DNA of 64,000 nucleotides, taken from the NCBI GenBank assembly GCA_020698575.1, contig CM036255.1, positions 21,504,501 through 21,568,500 of the forward strand, given 5' to 3'. The first letter of the stretch is position 1, and each line of letters opens with the position of its first letter. Shown in pieces: positions 33,601 to 45,900 of this stretch. Origin of the DNA: Bostrychus sinensis (taxonomy: Eukaryota > Chordata > Actinopteri > Gobiiformes > Eleotridae). The translations under genes and the position numbers were made by a program. Below the pieces are notes generated by a model, which had not been told where the DNA came from, ran no database searches, and saw only the letters and a program-made list of their open reading frames with translations.

Positions 33601-36600
33601 TTGTCATACTAACACGATTTAATGAAGGGCGCCTTTGTGGCAAGCTGCCTGTAAATGCCTGTTTGCTCTTGTACCATGTGAGAAAGACTATATAGAAAAA
33701 TACATGCAGTGCTGCTAAAAAGTCATCGACAGGTTTTTAAGAAAGGCTTTGGACAATGAAGGTGTATCAGTGTAGAAAAATACAATCCAAAAAAAGCATA
33801 GATCTGGTCCAATCTTTTTCCAACAGCATTTTTCACACATCAGTGCGCAGTATAGGTCCAGGACATTAGTATTTTTCTTCTATTAATATTGTTAGATCTG
33901 TGGTTTTAAGCCAAGTCGGACCGTGTGAGTGAAAACAGACCTTTTTTTTTTTTTTTTTTTTGAGTGGAGGATCTGACTAAGCCTGACATTTACTCAGCCA
34001 TAAGGACTCAGAGCAGCAGCAGACAGAGGGGTTTTATCAATAGTCTGAAATAAATGCATATGCTAAATATAGCCCAGGCTTTTTGCTCAGGATATGAGAT
34101 GGGAAGTGCCTAGTGCCAGAATGCTCTAATTTGTGCCCTGTAAGTCTCCAGCTGTAGCTACACTTGAGACACTTTTTTACATTGACAACACTTCTGACTG
34201 CCTAAATGTATTGTATTTCTTTTAATATGTGACATTTAAAGCTAGAGAAGGCATTTTGGCATTAGGTAATATCAAGCATTTTAACCTCTTGGAAATCCAC
34301 CTACCTAACCTAAAGGATTTTAAGTGGACAGGTCAATTCATTTGACATTTGAAGGCATATTATTGCAATCGCTAACACTAAATGATTATGTATTTTATGT
34401 TATTTTATATTTAAGCTAGAACAGACTTGTTTTGTTTTACTGTGCAAGGTTTAGTAAACAGTAATTCAATTCATAGACAGAGGGTAGGCTTTTCCCCCAA
34501 CTTCTTTGCTGTTTATTTATAATATCAAACATAGTCCGTGCTGGAATAGACACTTTCCATGTAGGTTTTCTGGCAACCATTGATTCAGTGTTTATAAGCT
34601 GAGTAGACTAACAGCCAATGGGAGGATACCTTATTCACTTATAAAGGTCCACATGAGTTTATGAGAACACATGATTGGCCAAAACTTTCCAGTAAAGGCT
34701 TAAATACCTTATAATCTGTGCTGATATTGTTGGAACTTCAAGTGCGTACATTGCTATCACTACCGCTGTCAGCTCATTTATCTATCTGTTAGCATCATGT
34801 TGCTAATAGTCATGCTAAATAGCCATCTTCGTTAGTTAGTCCCCACCATGGCCAGTAGGGGGCATCAGACACCTAATCCAAGTGTTCTCTGCAAAGTCAA
34901 AGTAACATCTCCCTCAAAAGATGTTTTCCATACACATATATCAGTTTAAGTTAGAAAACATGAAATACTAATGCAAAGGTGACCAGTTGAGAACCAGTGC
35001 TTCTCAGCTGATCTGGCTTCGGGACCCACTATCGCCCATAACTGACAAGCCACGACCCAGATAAGAGATACTGAAGAAAATTAAGCAGCACTAGCTGCAC
35101 TTCAGTGGCCCTGAGGTGCAACATTAAAATAGTTTTTGTCCATTAGAAAAATAAAAGCAGAGGAAGATTTTTAAATATGTTGCCTCCAAACAGAAACCCA
35201 CCTTGAAAAAACAAAAAAAAAAGAGAGTCATTTTTATTTTGAGGTCTTTTATGGAATCTTTTTATTTTTAATTATTTTATATTTTTAGGCATTTAAAAAT
35301 CATCTGCTTTTATTTTTTCTAGTGGACAAAAACAAATTTGATGATGCTCCTTATTTAATATAGACATGTATTTTAATTATTTTAATTTGGGATGGGTTTC
35401 TTTTTACAGCTAGATTTTAAAAAGAATCTAGGTCTGCTTTTATTTTTCTAGTGGATAAAAACAATTGATATTGCACCTCTAGGCTACCGTACTACAATAG
35501 TAACAGTAACAGGCCTGCGACCCACTGAAAACAGTTCTGCGACCCACTTTCAGGTCCTGACCCACCAGTTGAGAACCACTTTCCTAAACTATTTCAAAAA
35601 GCCTGAAAAAAGCTCAATATGTCCCCTTTAAATTACTTAACACACTTCACTCTTTTGAGGGTTTTATTCGGCAGCCTGTTTTTTTTTTTTTTATAAATGC
35701 TAGAAATATTAATATTCCTTACCACTTAATGTTGTTCATGTTAAAATAACAGTTGGATTTGGCTATACTGAAGTGGGCTGTGTATTTTATTCTATAGCTT
35801 CAAATGCATCAATATAAAAACAATTACCTTTATATCCTCTGTAGGACAAATCCTACATTTTACATTCTGCCTATGCTCCACCTTTTGCTGCACGGGGACT
35901 GGAGATTGTGACAGACAGCAGATGCACATATTTCTGGCGTGTGTGCGAAAATGAGGATGTAACCTTTAAACGTGACTCCATGTAAGCAGATAGCACGGCG
36001 AGGCACCTCCATATGCAGCCTATGGCGACGTGTCAGCGAGCGCCGCGGTGATGATGATGATGGCAATTAGCGCGCCTCAGAGCCAGCGCGCTCAGCTTGA
36101 TGAATATATCTTGAGTTAAGTGTGCATCCATGCGTTCCCCTCATTTACATAAGTGTATATAAAAAAACAAAAAAAACAACACACACACACACACACGGTA
36201 TAGAACAGGCTAATGTCGATGACAAACAACAAAAACACTCCAGATTTGTCCTTTTGCACCTCATTCTGGGCACAATGTTGTTCAGTTTCCAATATATTCC
36301 AATATCTACAAGTTTTTTAAATTATTTTTACAGATTGATCTTATTACTACATTAATGTTACAGAGAATCACAAACTTTTGTACTCTTTGTGCCTGTCCCA
36401 AGCCTGGATAGATCGAGAGAATTGCTTCAGGAAGGGCATCTGGGGTACAACAAACCAAAGCAAAATCAATGTGCAAATTAGGATGCAGAGGATTTGCTGT
36501 GATGAAAGCTGAAATTAAAGATCTTATTATTTATACACGTAACATAGCCAAATTGATTTAGTAGCTTGTGATACATTTCTACTGGTTGGCCTGCTTTTTT

Positions 36601-39600
36601 TTATATCTTTTATCTAATATTGTCTGAGCAAAACCTCATTGTATAGAGCCCAGAGGTGACAAACTCTATTTCATAATGTACTGCACTACTTTTATATCTT
36701 TAGATCATTAAGTTAGTTTTCATTCGACTGGAGACTACAACCCCAATTCAGTTAAATAAAATGTAAATAAAACAAAATCTGTATTCACCAAATAAACAAT
36801 AAAATAAACAACAAAGTGCTGAAAATTGGATATTTTACAATTTCATGAACAATATTAGCTCATTTTGAACTTGATGGCAGCAATACATCTCAAAAAAGAT
36901 GTGACAGGGGCAACAAAAGGCTGGAAAACTAACTAACTAATCTAACTATAAAAAACAACAACAACTGGGGAGCCTTTTGTAATTAATGAAGTTAAGTGGC
37001 AACACTTCAGAAAGAGTTCTGGGCATAAAAGGAGTATTGTAGAAAGCCAGCTGTGTTTCTGTACATGTTCACATCAGGCTTATTCTTCGCATGATACAGC
37101 TATAACATATATTAACAGAAAATGAGTCTCCAGTACAGAATAATATTTGATTAACATGCAGAGTTACTTCCTGAAGATCACAACCATCACGTACAACCAA
37201 TACTCATAATGCAGACTCGAACTTTCTAAAATGCTCCTTTTATACCCAGACATTTTCCCTGAAATAAAACACATGTACACAATGTTAGGCACATACAGCA
37301 TTGGACAGGCTAAACAAAAAAACTCCAGCTCTGTCCTTTGCCTGTCACTCTGGGCACAATGTAATGATGAACACAGATTGGATTTATAGAAGTGGCAAAT
37401 GGGTGTGAATTAAAAAGAAATTGCATAAACGAACCAGGGGGCTATAGGGAGACGTTGGGGGGGAGGGGTGACGGAAATGAATGAAAGTTTTACATAATGA
37501 ACGGTGGGTGGCTGTAAAAAAAAAAAAAAAAAAAACGTGGAGGGGGGCTGAATGTGCATTAGGGGTTTATCTGCTTAAATACAGACATCTGTCATGGATA
37601 AATTGTTTTTTTTAAGGGGGAGAATGGTGGTATAGGAAAGTGGTCCATGAGTTCTGGACTCACTTATATTTTTATCCGTGTTTTTATTATAGTCATTCTT
37701 TTTCCACTCAACTTTTGATTTCTGGGATTGCCACAGAAAATCAGCTGCTTCCTTCACTGTAAATACTAAAACACAAAAACTCAAGGCAACAGGATCCCTC
37801 AAGGTTTTTGAGTTTCGGAGCCAACTCAAAATCTCAAGTTTTCAACAAATAATAATTTTTTGTTCACCTAATATAATGTTCATATGTCTAAAAACTTTAA
37901 ATTTTATCATTATTTGTTTAACTCAACTTAGAGTCAACTTACTATCCATTGTTCAGAAAAGGTATTATTATTGATAATAATAAAACTAAAGACACTAAAT
38001 TTAACAAAAGAATAATACTTTTTATGAACAATGGATAGTGAGTTGGCTGTTAAAAAATAATGACAGTAAGTAAAGTTTTTAGACATATGAACGTCAAACT
38101 AAGTGAACAAAAGATAATAGTTGTGGAAAACTTGAGGTTTTGAGTTGTCCCCAAAACTCAACAATCTTGAGGGATCCTGTTGCCTTGAGTTTTTGAGTTT
38201 TGGCAGCATTTGTTCACAGTGTTGTGTACAGTGACCCACATTTTGATTTGGCATGTAGGTTTTACATTAGATGCCCTTCCTCACACAACCCTCTTTGTTT
38301 ATCCAGGCATGGGACTGGCACAAGAGTGGCTTGTGATCTCTTGTGCCTAGATTATAGTCTTGGATTGTGTCCTTGTTTAGTCCTGAGGTTGGATTAGATA
38401 CTTTATTGAACTTGAATTTCATGCTACCAGACTTTTGCTTTTTTATTTGTATTGCTGTTATAATACATTCTCTATTGTTTTAGTGTGAAGCAGACAGTGA
38501 AGTGTGTGCTGTGGCACGTGGCTTTCTTCTCGTATATACACCACAGACATAATTAACAAACACTGCTTTATTGTGTTCTATATAACCTCAATTTAGAAAA
38601 AAGGTGGGATGTTGCTCAAAATGTATAAATGAAAATATAAAGTAATGATTTGCTAATTTGATATTTTATTTAAACAAGAAGTGTTGAAAGTGAGATGTTT
38701 ACTATTTCAGGCAAAGTACTAGTTTATTTTCAATTTGATGGCAGCAACATATCTCAAAAAAGCTGGGACATGGGCAACAAAGGGGTGGAGCTTTATCATA
38801 AATAACAGATAGAGGAGCATTTTTCAACTAATTAGGTTAACTGGCAACTTTTCAATAAGATGTCAGTATAATGGGAGCATTTTAGAAAGGTTGTATATTT
38901 AGTATTGGATGTATTGGATGCTCATGATCTTCAGGTCCATTATTTCAGGACAGAATAATGTCTGTTTTTAATGCAGTGTCGCTTGAGGTCCTGAAGATTG
39001 TTTTTGCTCTCCTCAAACTGCCTTAAAAAGTCAAATTTTGCAGTTGCAATCTGTCTCTATCCCTCAAATCTGTTTGCTGGACCTTAGTGGTTTTAAAATC
39101 CTGCGTTGGGCGCTGGCTGTTTAAAAAAACTCAGTTAGGGTCTTTTTAAACTAGTGACCAAATGAGAGTGTGTTGAGTGACATACAGTGTAAAAGCTGAA
39201 ATTAAAAGGAGAGAAGAAGAAACGTCTTTTCTGTACGATTGTTTTCCTCCGCTGCTCCACTGAGGCGAGTCAAACGGCGCTTGACATGAATATTTAACAG
39301 ACAAAACAATTGAAAGTCTACTCCAGTTTGTTATAAATGTACTCTTTGATATTCTCTATACTTTGAAGGATTTTTTTTCGGCTTGCTGTCTCGAATAGGA
39401 AGGAAAGGAAAAAAATGTGGTGTGGAGAAGTGTCAGCTGCTGCCGGACGGACTAGTGAAGCTTGCAGGGAGGAGAGACAGGCCGAGGAAGTGGCTTAGAC
39501 ACCGAGAGGATCATTGATTCAATATTATCGGACTGTACAAGCCTTGTGCCGTCAGTCTCTCTGTGTTTGATTGATTTAGTGACTGGGCTGAATTCACAAG

Positions 39601-42600
39601 AAGGTACAGGTTTAGCCTGTGACTTTAGACTTTCTGTACTTTGATATATTAATGCAGGGTTTTTATATATAGACTTAAAGCACTTCTACTTGGTAAGGTT
39701 GCTCAGTTTTACTAAAACTCCTAATACGTGTTAACTATGTTGAGTATTGACATAATGACAACTTATTTAAACACAATTCAATGGTTTGCAAATCTCATTA
39801 AACTATATTTTACTTTACTCAAGACAACAGACTTAGAGAGATGACTAATGACTTATAATTTCATTAAAAATATACTGACTCATTTTGAATTTCATGGCAG
39901 CAACACAACAAAACTCAAAACGTTTGGGACAGGGGCAACAAATGGATATAAAAGTAAGAGGTATTAATACAAAAAAAAAAAAAATATCTGGATGTTGCAT
40001 CTTTTGTTGCAACTAATAGGGTGCATTGGCAACAGGTCAGTAACATCACTGGGTATAAAAAGATTGGAAAACCATTTTATACATTTCACATAGGGTCCCA
40101 ACTAACAAATTGTGGTTGCAGAAGAAATAAATGGCTAGATTTAACACTGTTGCTGCTACTAACCTTTATTTGGCAGCACCAAGATTGAAGTGAAAGCTTT
40201 GATTGGGCAATTATTTTGCAATCATGAAAAAAAAGCAATATATTCTGCAGTCCTAAAAGCTGAACTGGTTTAACTCATGGAAAACGGTAGAGAGACTAAG
40301 GTCAAACTTTTGCTCTTTCACTAATGCATTTTAATATTAATACCGCTTTATAATATTAAAGTTACTGTATCTCCACCCACATTAGGATAGTAGAAATGGT
40401 GAAGCGCACTAAGGCTGAAGTTAATGCCCCATGATTCAAATCTATTTAAGGATGCTGTGATTCTTGCCTCTCGCAACGAATCATAGACGTGTCCAACTAA
40501 AATAGATTCTGTTGTAGTGTGGACGCTGCTTAAAAAAAAAACAGCTAAAGGTTGAGTGTATTAAGGCAATAGTGTGCACATAGCCTTTGTCTGTTTTGTT
40601 CATTTTCGTGTCGTTTACTTTCTCTTTTGTGTCCCTTTTGCACATCCCTTTTCACCACCAGCCGTAATGTCCCTTAGAAAAAAAGTGGCGGACATCTATC
40701 TCCATAAAACACCATGAATCCTGGTTGTAAAAGCGTCTGTCTCTCTCTGTCTCATTCAGTTCTATTCATCTCCTTTTTAGCTTTTTTGTTTGTGTTATTG
40801 TGTGAATGTACCAATTTCCACCTGTGCTTTCTTCACCCACCTACCCCCTCTGTGAAGTGCGTCCCGACTGGGCTTTTTGAGTGCTTTTTGCGTGAAAGAA
40901 AAGAGAGAGAGAGAAAAAAAAAAGACAAGAAAAAGAAAAGCTGGCAATAGAAATGGAGCAAAGCAAAGGGAAAGCGATGGATGGGGGGGGGTGGTGGGGG
41001 GGGGGGTGGTGGCAGGTTGATTACGGTCGCAGGTCTCGTTGCCTTGGAGACGCCGCTGCGATGAGGGATGCGGTTGCTAGGAGACGGCCACGATGCAATG
41101 ACCAGCCGCTGTGTGATGGAGCGGAGATGGAAAATTGTCTTTGTAGCCTTCCCCCCTCTGTCTCTTTCTCTCTCTCTCTCTTGCACTCTCTGTCCCGTTT
41201 GGCCCCACCCAGATACAGCCCCCACCTTTAACTCTCTCCACCCTCTATCCAGTAAACGCTTTTTGGAATAGGGAGAGGAGATGGGGGGCAGCGATGATCT
41301 GTTTACGATTCAACGCAGACAGTTGCGAAGACAAGAATATGGCGCTGTCAAAAAGCAGACCGTCTGTGTACACGAAGCCTCTGGTGATAATGTGGCAGAT
41401 GAGGTCAAAGTGATGTAATTTGATATGAGTAATGACCCTTCAAAATGTTAATATAAATAGCCAGCTTTATGTAGGGTTCCTAAATGGTGGGTTTGGACCT
41501 TAAAGTGGCTTAGCTTTGAAGCTTTTAGACCATCTCTGTTTCTTATGTGACCTATGATTGGCTGAGAGCTATACACTCAAATATGCATTTACATAAAACA
41601 ACAAAACAAAGGTTAAAATGCCGAGTGGGCTCTCCAGTAAATAAACACCTCCACTCATAAGGCCATGTGTGAAACAAAAAACCTTTCCATTTTAATTTCT
41701 CATTAAATCTTGCATGTTAATGGAAACATGTCCTTATACCACACCACACACATTTTGAACTATTACAATTAACATTAAAAGCCAATTCTTTATGTTTTGG
41801 CCTTATAGTTCATTGACAAGCTTTAAATATGCTCAACTACTGGCATATATCTTTCATTTTATTTAAGATCTGTCTAATAATGTTTCACTATAGCATTGTT
41901 TTGTAATATTCCTATTTGTTATGACCTAGTTTTCCTCTTTCTTATAGCATTATAGTTATTTTGTGCATTCAACTACTATTCAACTATACAATTCCTATTA
42001 TTTCTATTGTCTTTGTGATTTAGTTTAGTATACCCTGTGACTCATGCTTTTACATTCTATAAATATGCTAAACTACTGATGTATATCTTACATTTTATTT
42101 AATATCTGACAATTAATGTTTCACTATATGATTCCTTTGTATTAATATTCCGATTTGTTATGGTGTAGTTTTACTTTCTTTTTATTTTGTGCATTTGGTT
42201 ACTATTCAACTACGCAACTTGTATCCTCCCTTAATAAATGACATGGGTGAGTTTCAGTTTAGTAGACTGTGAATCCTGTTTATACTGTATTTTTTTCAAC
42301 CATTTCCCCAGCTTTACTCCTAACAAAATGCACTGTGTTGACCCAAAGCCACAAAGCCTACCATGTGGCAGAAAGAGGTGAAACATGTTCTCCCCGCTCT
42401 GCCACTGCCCCTAAGTGATCCTCGATATGAAAATACTCACTGCCCCTTTTAAGGATGCACTCTTGCCTTTTACTTATAGATGTTGTTGGTGGCCGCAGGG
42501 TTGTGCATTATGGCCAAGGGTCAATCTGTGATGTGATTGGATAATCTATGGATTTAATATCTCATAATCCCAGTGAAATCCCGGGGGAGTGGAAAAGATT

Positions 42601-42898
42601 AAGTATGTTTCTGCTGCAGTGACCGACCCACACGGACCAACTCCAAAACGGCCGTAATAGACGTGTTTTTAGTCGAGTCATGCTCTGGATATAGCCTTTT
42701 GTCTTGTTGTGTTGTTCATTATTAGCACTGTGTGTACCTTTTGGAGTTGTCACAGCAAGTCGTAGGCCGTTATAATCTCTCTGCAAATGGGAGCAGAGTT
42801 AAATACGTGGATATCTTTGTTGCTCATGTTACCGAAGCAGGTTTTGTCTGTGCACAATTTGGGAGCGATTTTGTAAACAAGCTGTAGTGAGAGAGAGC

Positions 42899-42931
<33 letters not shown>

Positions 42932-45900
42932 GAGCAGCAGCAAGAGGAGGAGGAGGGGACAAAAGGAAAAGTGATGGTAAAGTATTGGTAATAGCCTTCA
43001 TGCCTACTGGCCATTTTCTTTATTTTCTGTACTCTGCGCTTATAAATAAATCAATTCTCGAACCTTGGTACAGGGACTCCTGGTGGTCTTTTGCAGATTA
43101 AGTCCTGATTTAGTTTAATTTAGACACCGTTTTAATCTCTGTTTTAGTTGGGGCTATATTTGAAGAGTAGACCTGGTTTAGTCCTAGTTTAGTCCTGGTT
43201 TAATTAAAGTTGAGATTAATATTAGTCCTAGACTAGTGCTAGTTTAAACCTGGTTTAGTCCTAGTTTAGTGCTGATTTAATCATGGTTCAGATAAGTCCT
43301 GGTTAAGTCCTATATTAGACCTGGTTTATATCTGCTTTAGTCCTAATTTAGTCCTAATTTAGACCTAGTTTAGTCCCAGACAAGTCCCGGTTTAGCCCTG
43401 GTTTTGTTTAGTTCTGGTTTAATTAAAGTTTAGATAGACATTAGTCCTAGCTTAGTCCTGGTTTAGTCCTGGTTTAGTTCTAATTTAATCCTAGTTTAGT
43501 CCTAGTTTAGTGCTGGGTTAATCATGGTTTAGATTAGTCCTAGCTTAGTCCTGGTTTAGTCCTGGTTTAGTGTCTGAGGTGATCTTGTTTTTAGTTGACA
43601 CATATTGCAAGAAAAGCACAGTAATATGGTGGTCATTATCTTCATTATCTTCCACTTAAACATCTATAGTTGTAATTAATAATAAAAAGAGCTGCACCCT
43701 GTGGTCATAAATTATCCACCTCCAGACTGTCCTTGGTATAAATTGCCTGAATCCTAAAAATGAAAATCCTCATTATATGGTTTAGGCACCCCCACAAAAT
43801 ACCTTAATAGCTTATAGATAAAATGACCAATTGTTATCTTTGCTTACACCATCTTTGCACCAAGCCCCATCCCCACAGACAAAAAATGTATGATTGCAGT
43901 ACTACTATAAACTAAGAGTCTTCATAGTCATATCCCTGTATAATCTTTGCAAGCGGGAGCAGAATTAAATGTGGACGTCTTTGTTGCTAATGTTACCGAA
44001 GCGGGTTTTGGCTGTGCACAATTTGGGAACGATTTTGTAAACAAGCTGTAGAGAGCAGGGGAGGGGATAAGGGGGAAGGGGAGGAGGGGACAGAGAGAAA
44101 ATGACGGTAAATTGTGTGTTAGCGGTTTAGGCTCAGAGCGAGATATTTTTCTCGTCGCATCTGCTCTCGAGGCATTCAACAGGCTCCATCTCTTTTCTCT
44201 CCTTTTCTCCCTTGAGCCTCTCACAGTCTGTATGTGTCTTTATGCTGCACAGTTTCCTACAATGCTTCTGCAACTATTCAATTTACATTGCTTACTGTAT
44301 ATACCCATAGTTTATTATTATACTTTAAATCTATAGCACTAATGTATATTTTTATTGGCTATTTCTTTCTTATAATTGATTCCCAGTAGTGATTTCTGTA
44401 TTGCTTACTGCACATAGCCTTCTCCAGAATATTTGCCATTTTCCATATATGCATACATATTCTACACATTAACCACTTGTACTCTAGCTCCAATATACTT
44501 ATACTATTTATTGCAGTATAATAAATATTGTTTTCAGTTTATGGACATTGCAATGTAGGAAAACACTAGAAAACACTGTAATATGGTTGTTCATATGTTT
44601 CAAGGGCAAACAGATTTCAGTGAACAATGTAATGTGTCATAATATACTGTATTTATGTTTATAACACAAGCTATTCCTGATTAATTTTTGATACCTTCAC
44701 CTAAAAGAGACTACCCAAAACCCCTGGCAATAACAAAATATGGTCCAAACCAAGGCCAGTCTGGGACAGCTCACACCTGTAGAGCCAAATACTGCTTACC
44801 ACCATCACAACTGCCATACTGTTGTCATATTATGCACTGTGAATTTTTCAGATTCAGACTATCACTTACTGGCTCTGTAGAATTTAGGAACCTCATGAAG
44901 CGACCGTTGAGCAATGAGTCCAGCATATTTGGGTTCAGAAATGGTGAAGAGTTGCATTAGTCTTAAAACAACTATTTTAACTTCTTTGTCACTCTTTGTG
45001 AATATTTATTACATACTGAAGTATCAGAATACTCAGGGTCACTCCAGGTTTTTTGTTGTGAAATTTAAGACATTTTTAAGACTTTTTAATGCCTCTTAGA
45101 ATAAAATTTTATGCCAAGATTGCTGGCAAAAGAACAATAAACTGTATACATTTTACGCTAATAAAACATCAGCATTACTATTTGAAACTTATTGACTTTA
45201 TTTTAAGTCCAATACAGGTGAAAAAAAACTCCAGTTCTGCATTAAACATCTCAAAAAACAATTATAAATTTCAGTGGTAACAGAATTTACTGTATTGTGG
45301 GGATGTTTTTGCAACAAATATGCCTATGCCTGCAACATTACGCTGCTCATATAAACAGAAGACATAACAGACTTAAACTTAATAGGCACATTCAAGTGGG
45401 TGACTTTAAGATATTTGTAAACCACTATTGATAGAAATAGAATTTGTTGCCAAATTCACATCCAACTCACAAAAAAGACAGATTTACAAAGTTAACAACA
45501 CTGGAAAACTTGACTTAGATGTCCCAGTTTGACATTTTAAGAAGAACAAAATTTATAATATCTGCCATTGCAATTTAATACTTTTTAAGGCCTTGATTTT
45601 GGCAACATAAAATTGAATACCTTTTTAATACTTCTAAGACCTTGGGACTACCCTGATACTTTTGTGTGAATGCTAACTCCAGTAGTTTACATCCTAAATT
45701 GCTTCATTGTTTTCCTCATGGAGTGGTCCTTTTAATATTAATATCTTGTAACTTCAACTATTTGACAACAATCTCCCGCGTCGGCCGTGAGAGGGAACAC
45801 AGCAGCTCACACTACAACACAAGCAATTTCTATGGACAACATGACCAGTTGTTACACACCATCTTTGCACCAAGCTTCATCCTCATGTACAGAAATGTAT

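Larger units (their letters stand above)
34769..35632 (+). repeat. Interspersed element with CTCF-like motif, copy B, split
   Basis: Homologous to 11336-11605: GTCAGCTCATTTATCTATCT, CATGTTGCTAATAGTCATGC, TTCTCTGCAAAGTCAAAGTA and, after a roughly 600-bp interruption, ACTATTTCAAAAAGCCTG and CTCAATATGTCCCCTTTA. The interruption is the hAT-like element at 34995-35581. Confidence 0.65.

Noticed and set aside
40833..41231. Open frames on both strands with poly-Pro or poly-Gly
   Set aside because: Arise from the G-run and GA/CT microsatellites; no family resemblance.
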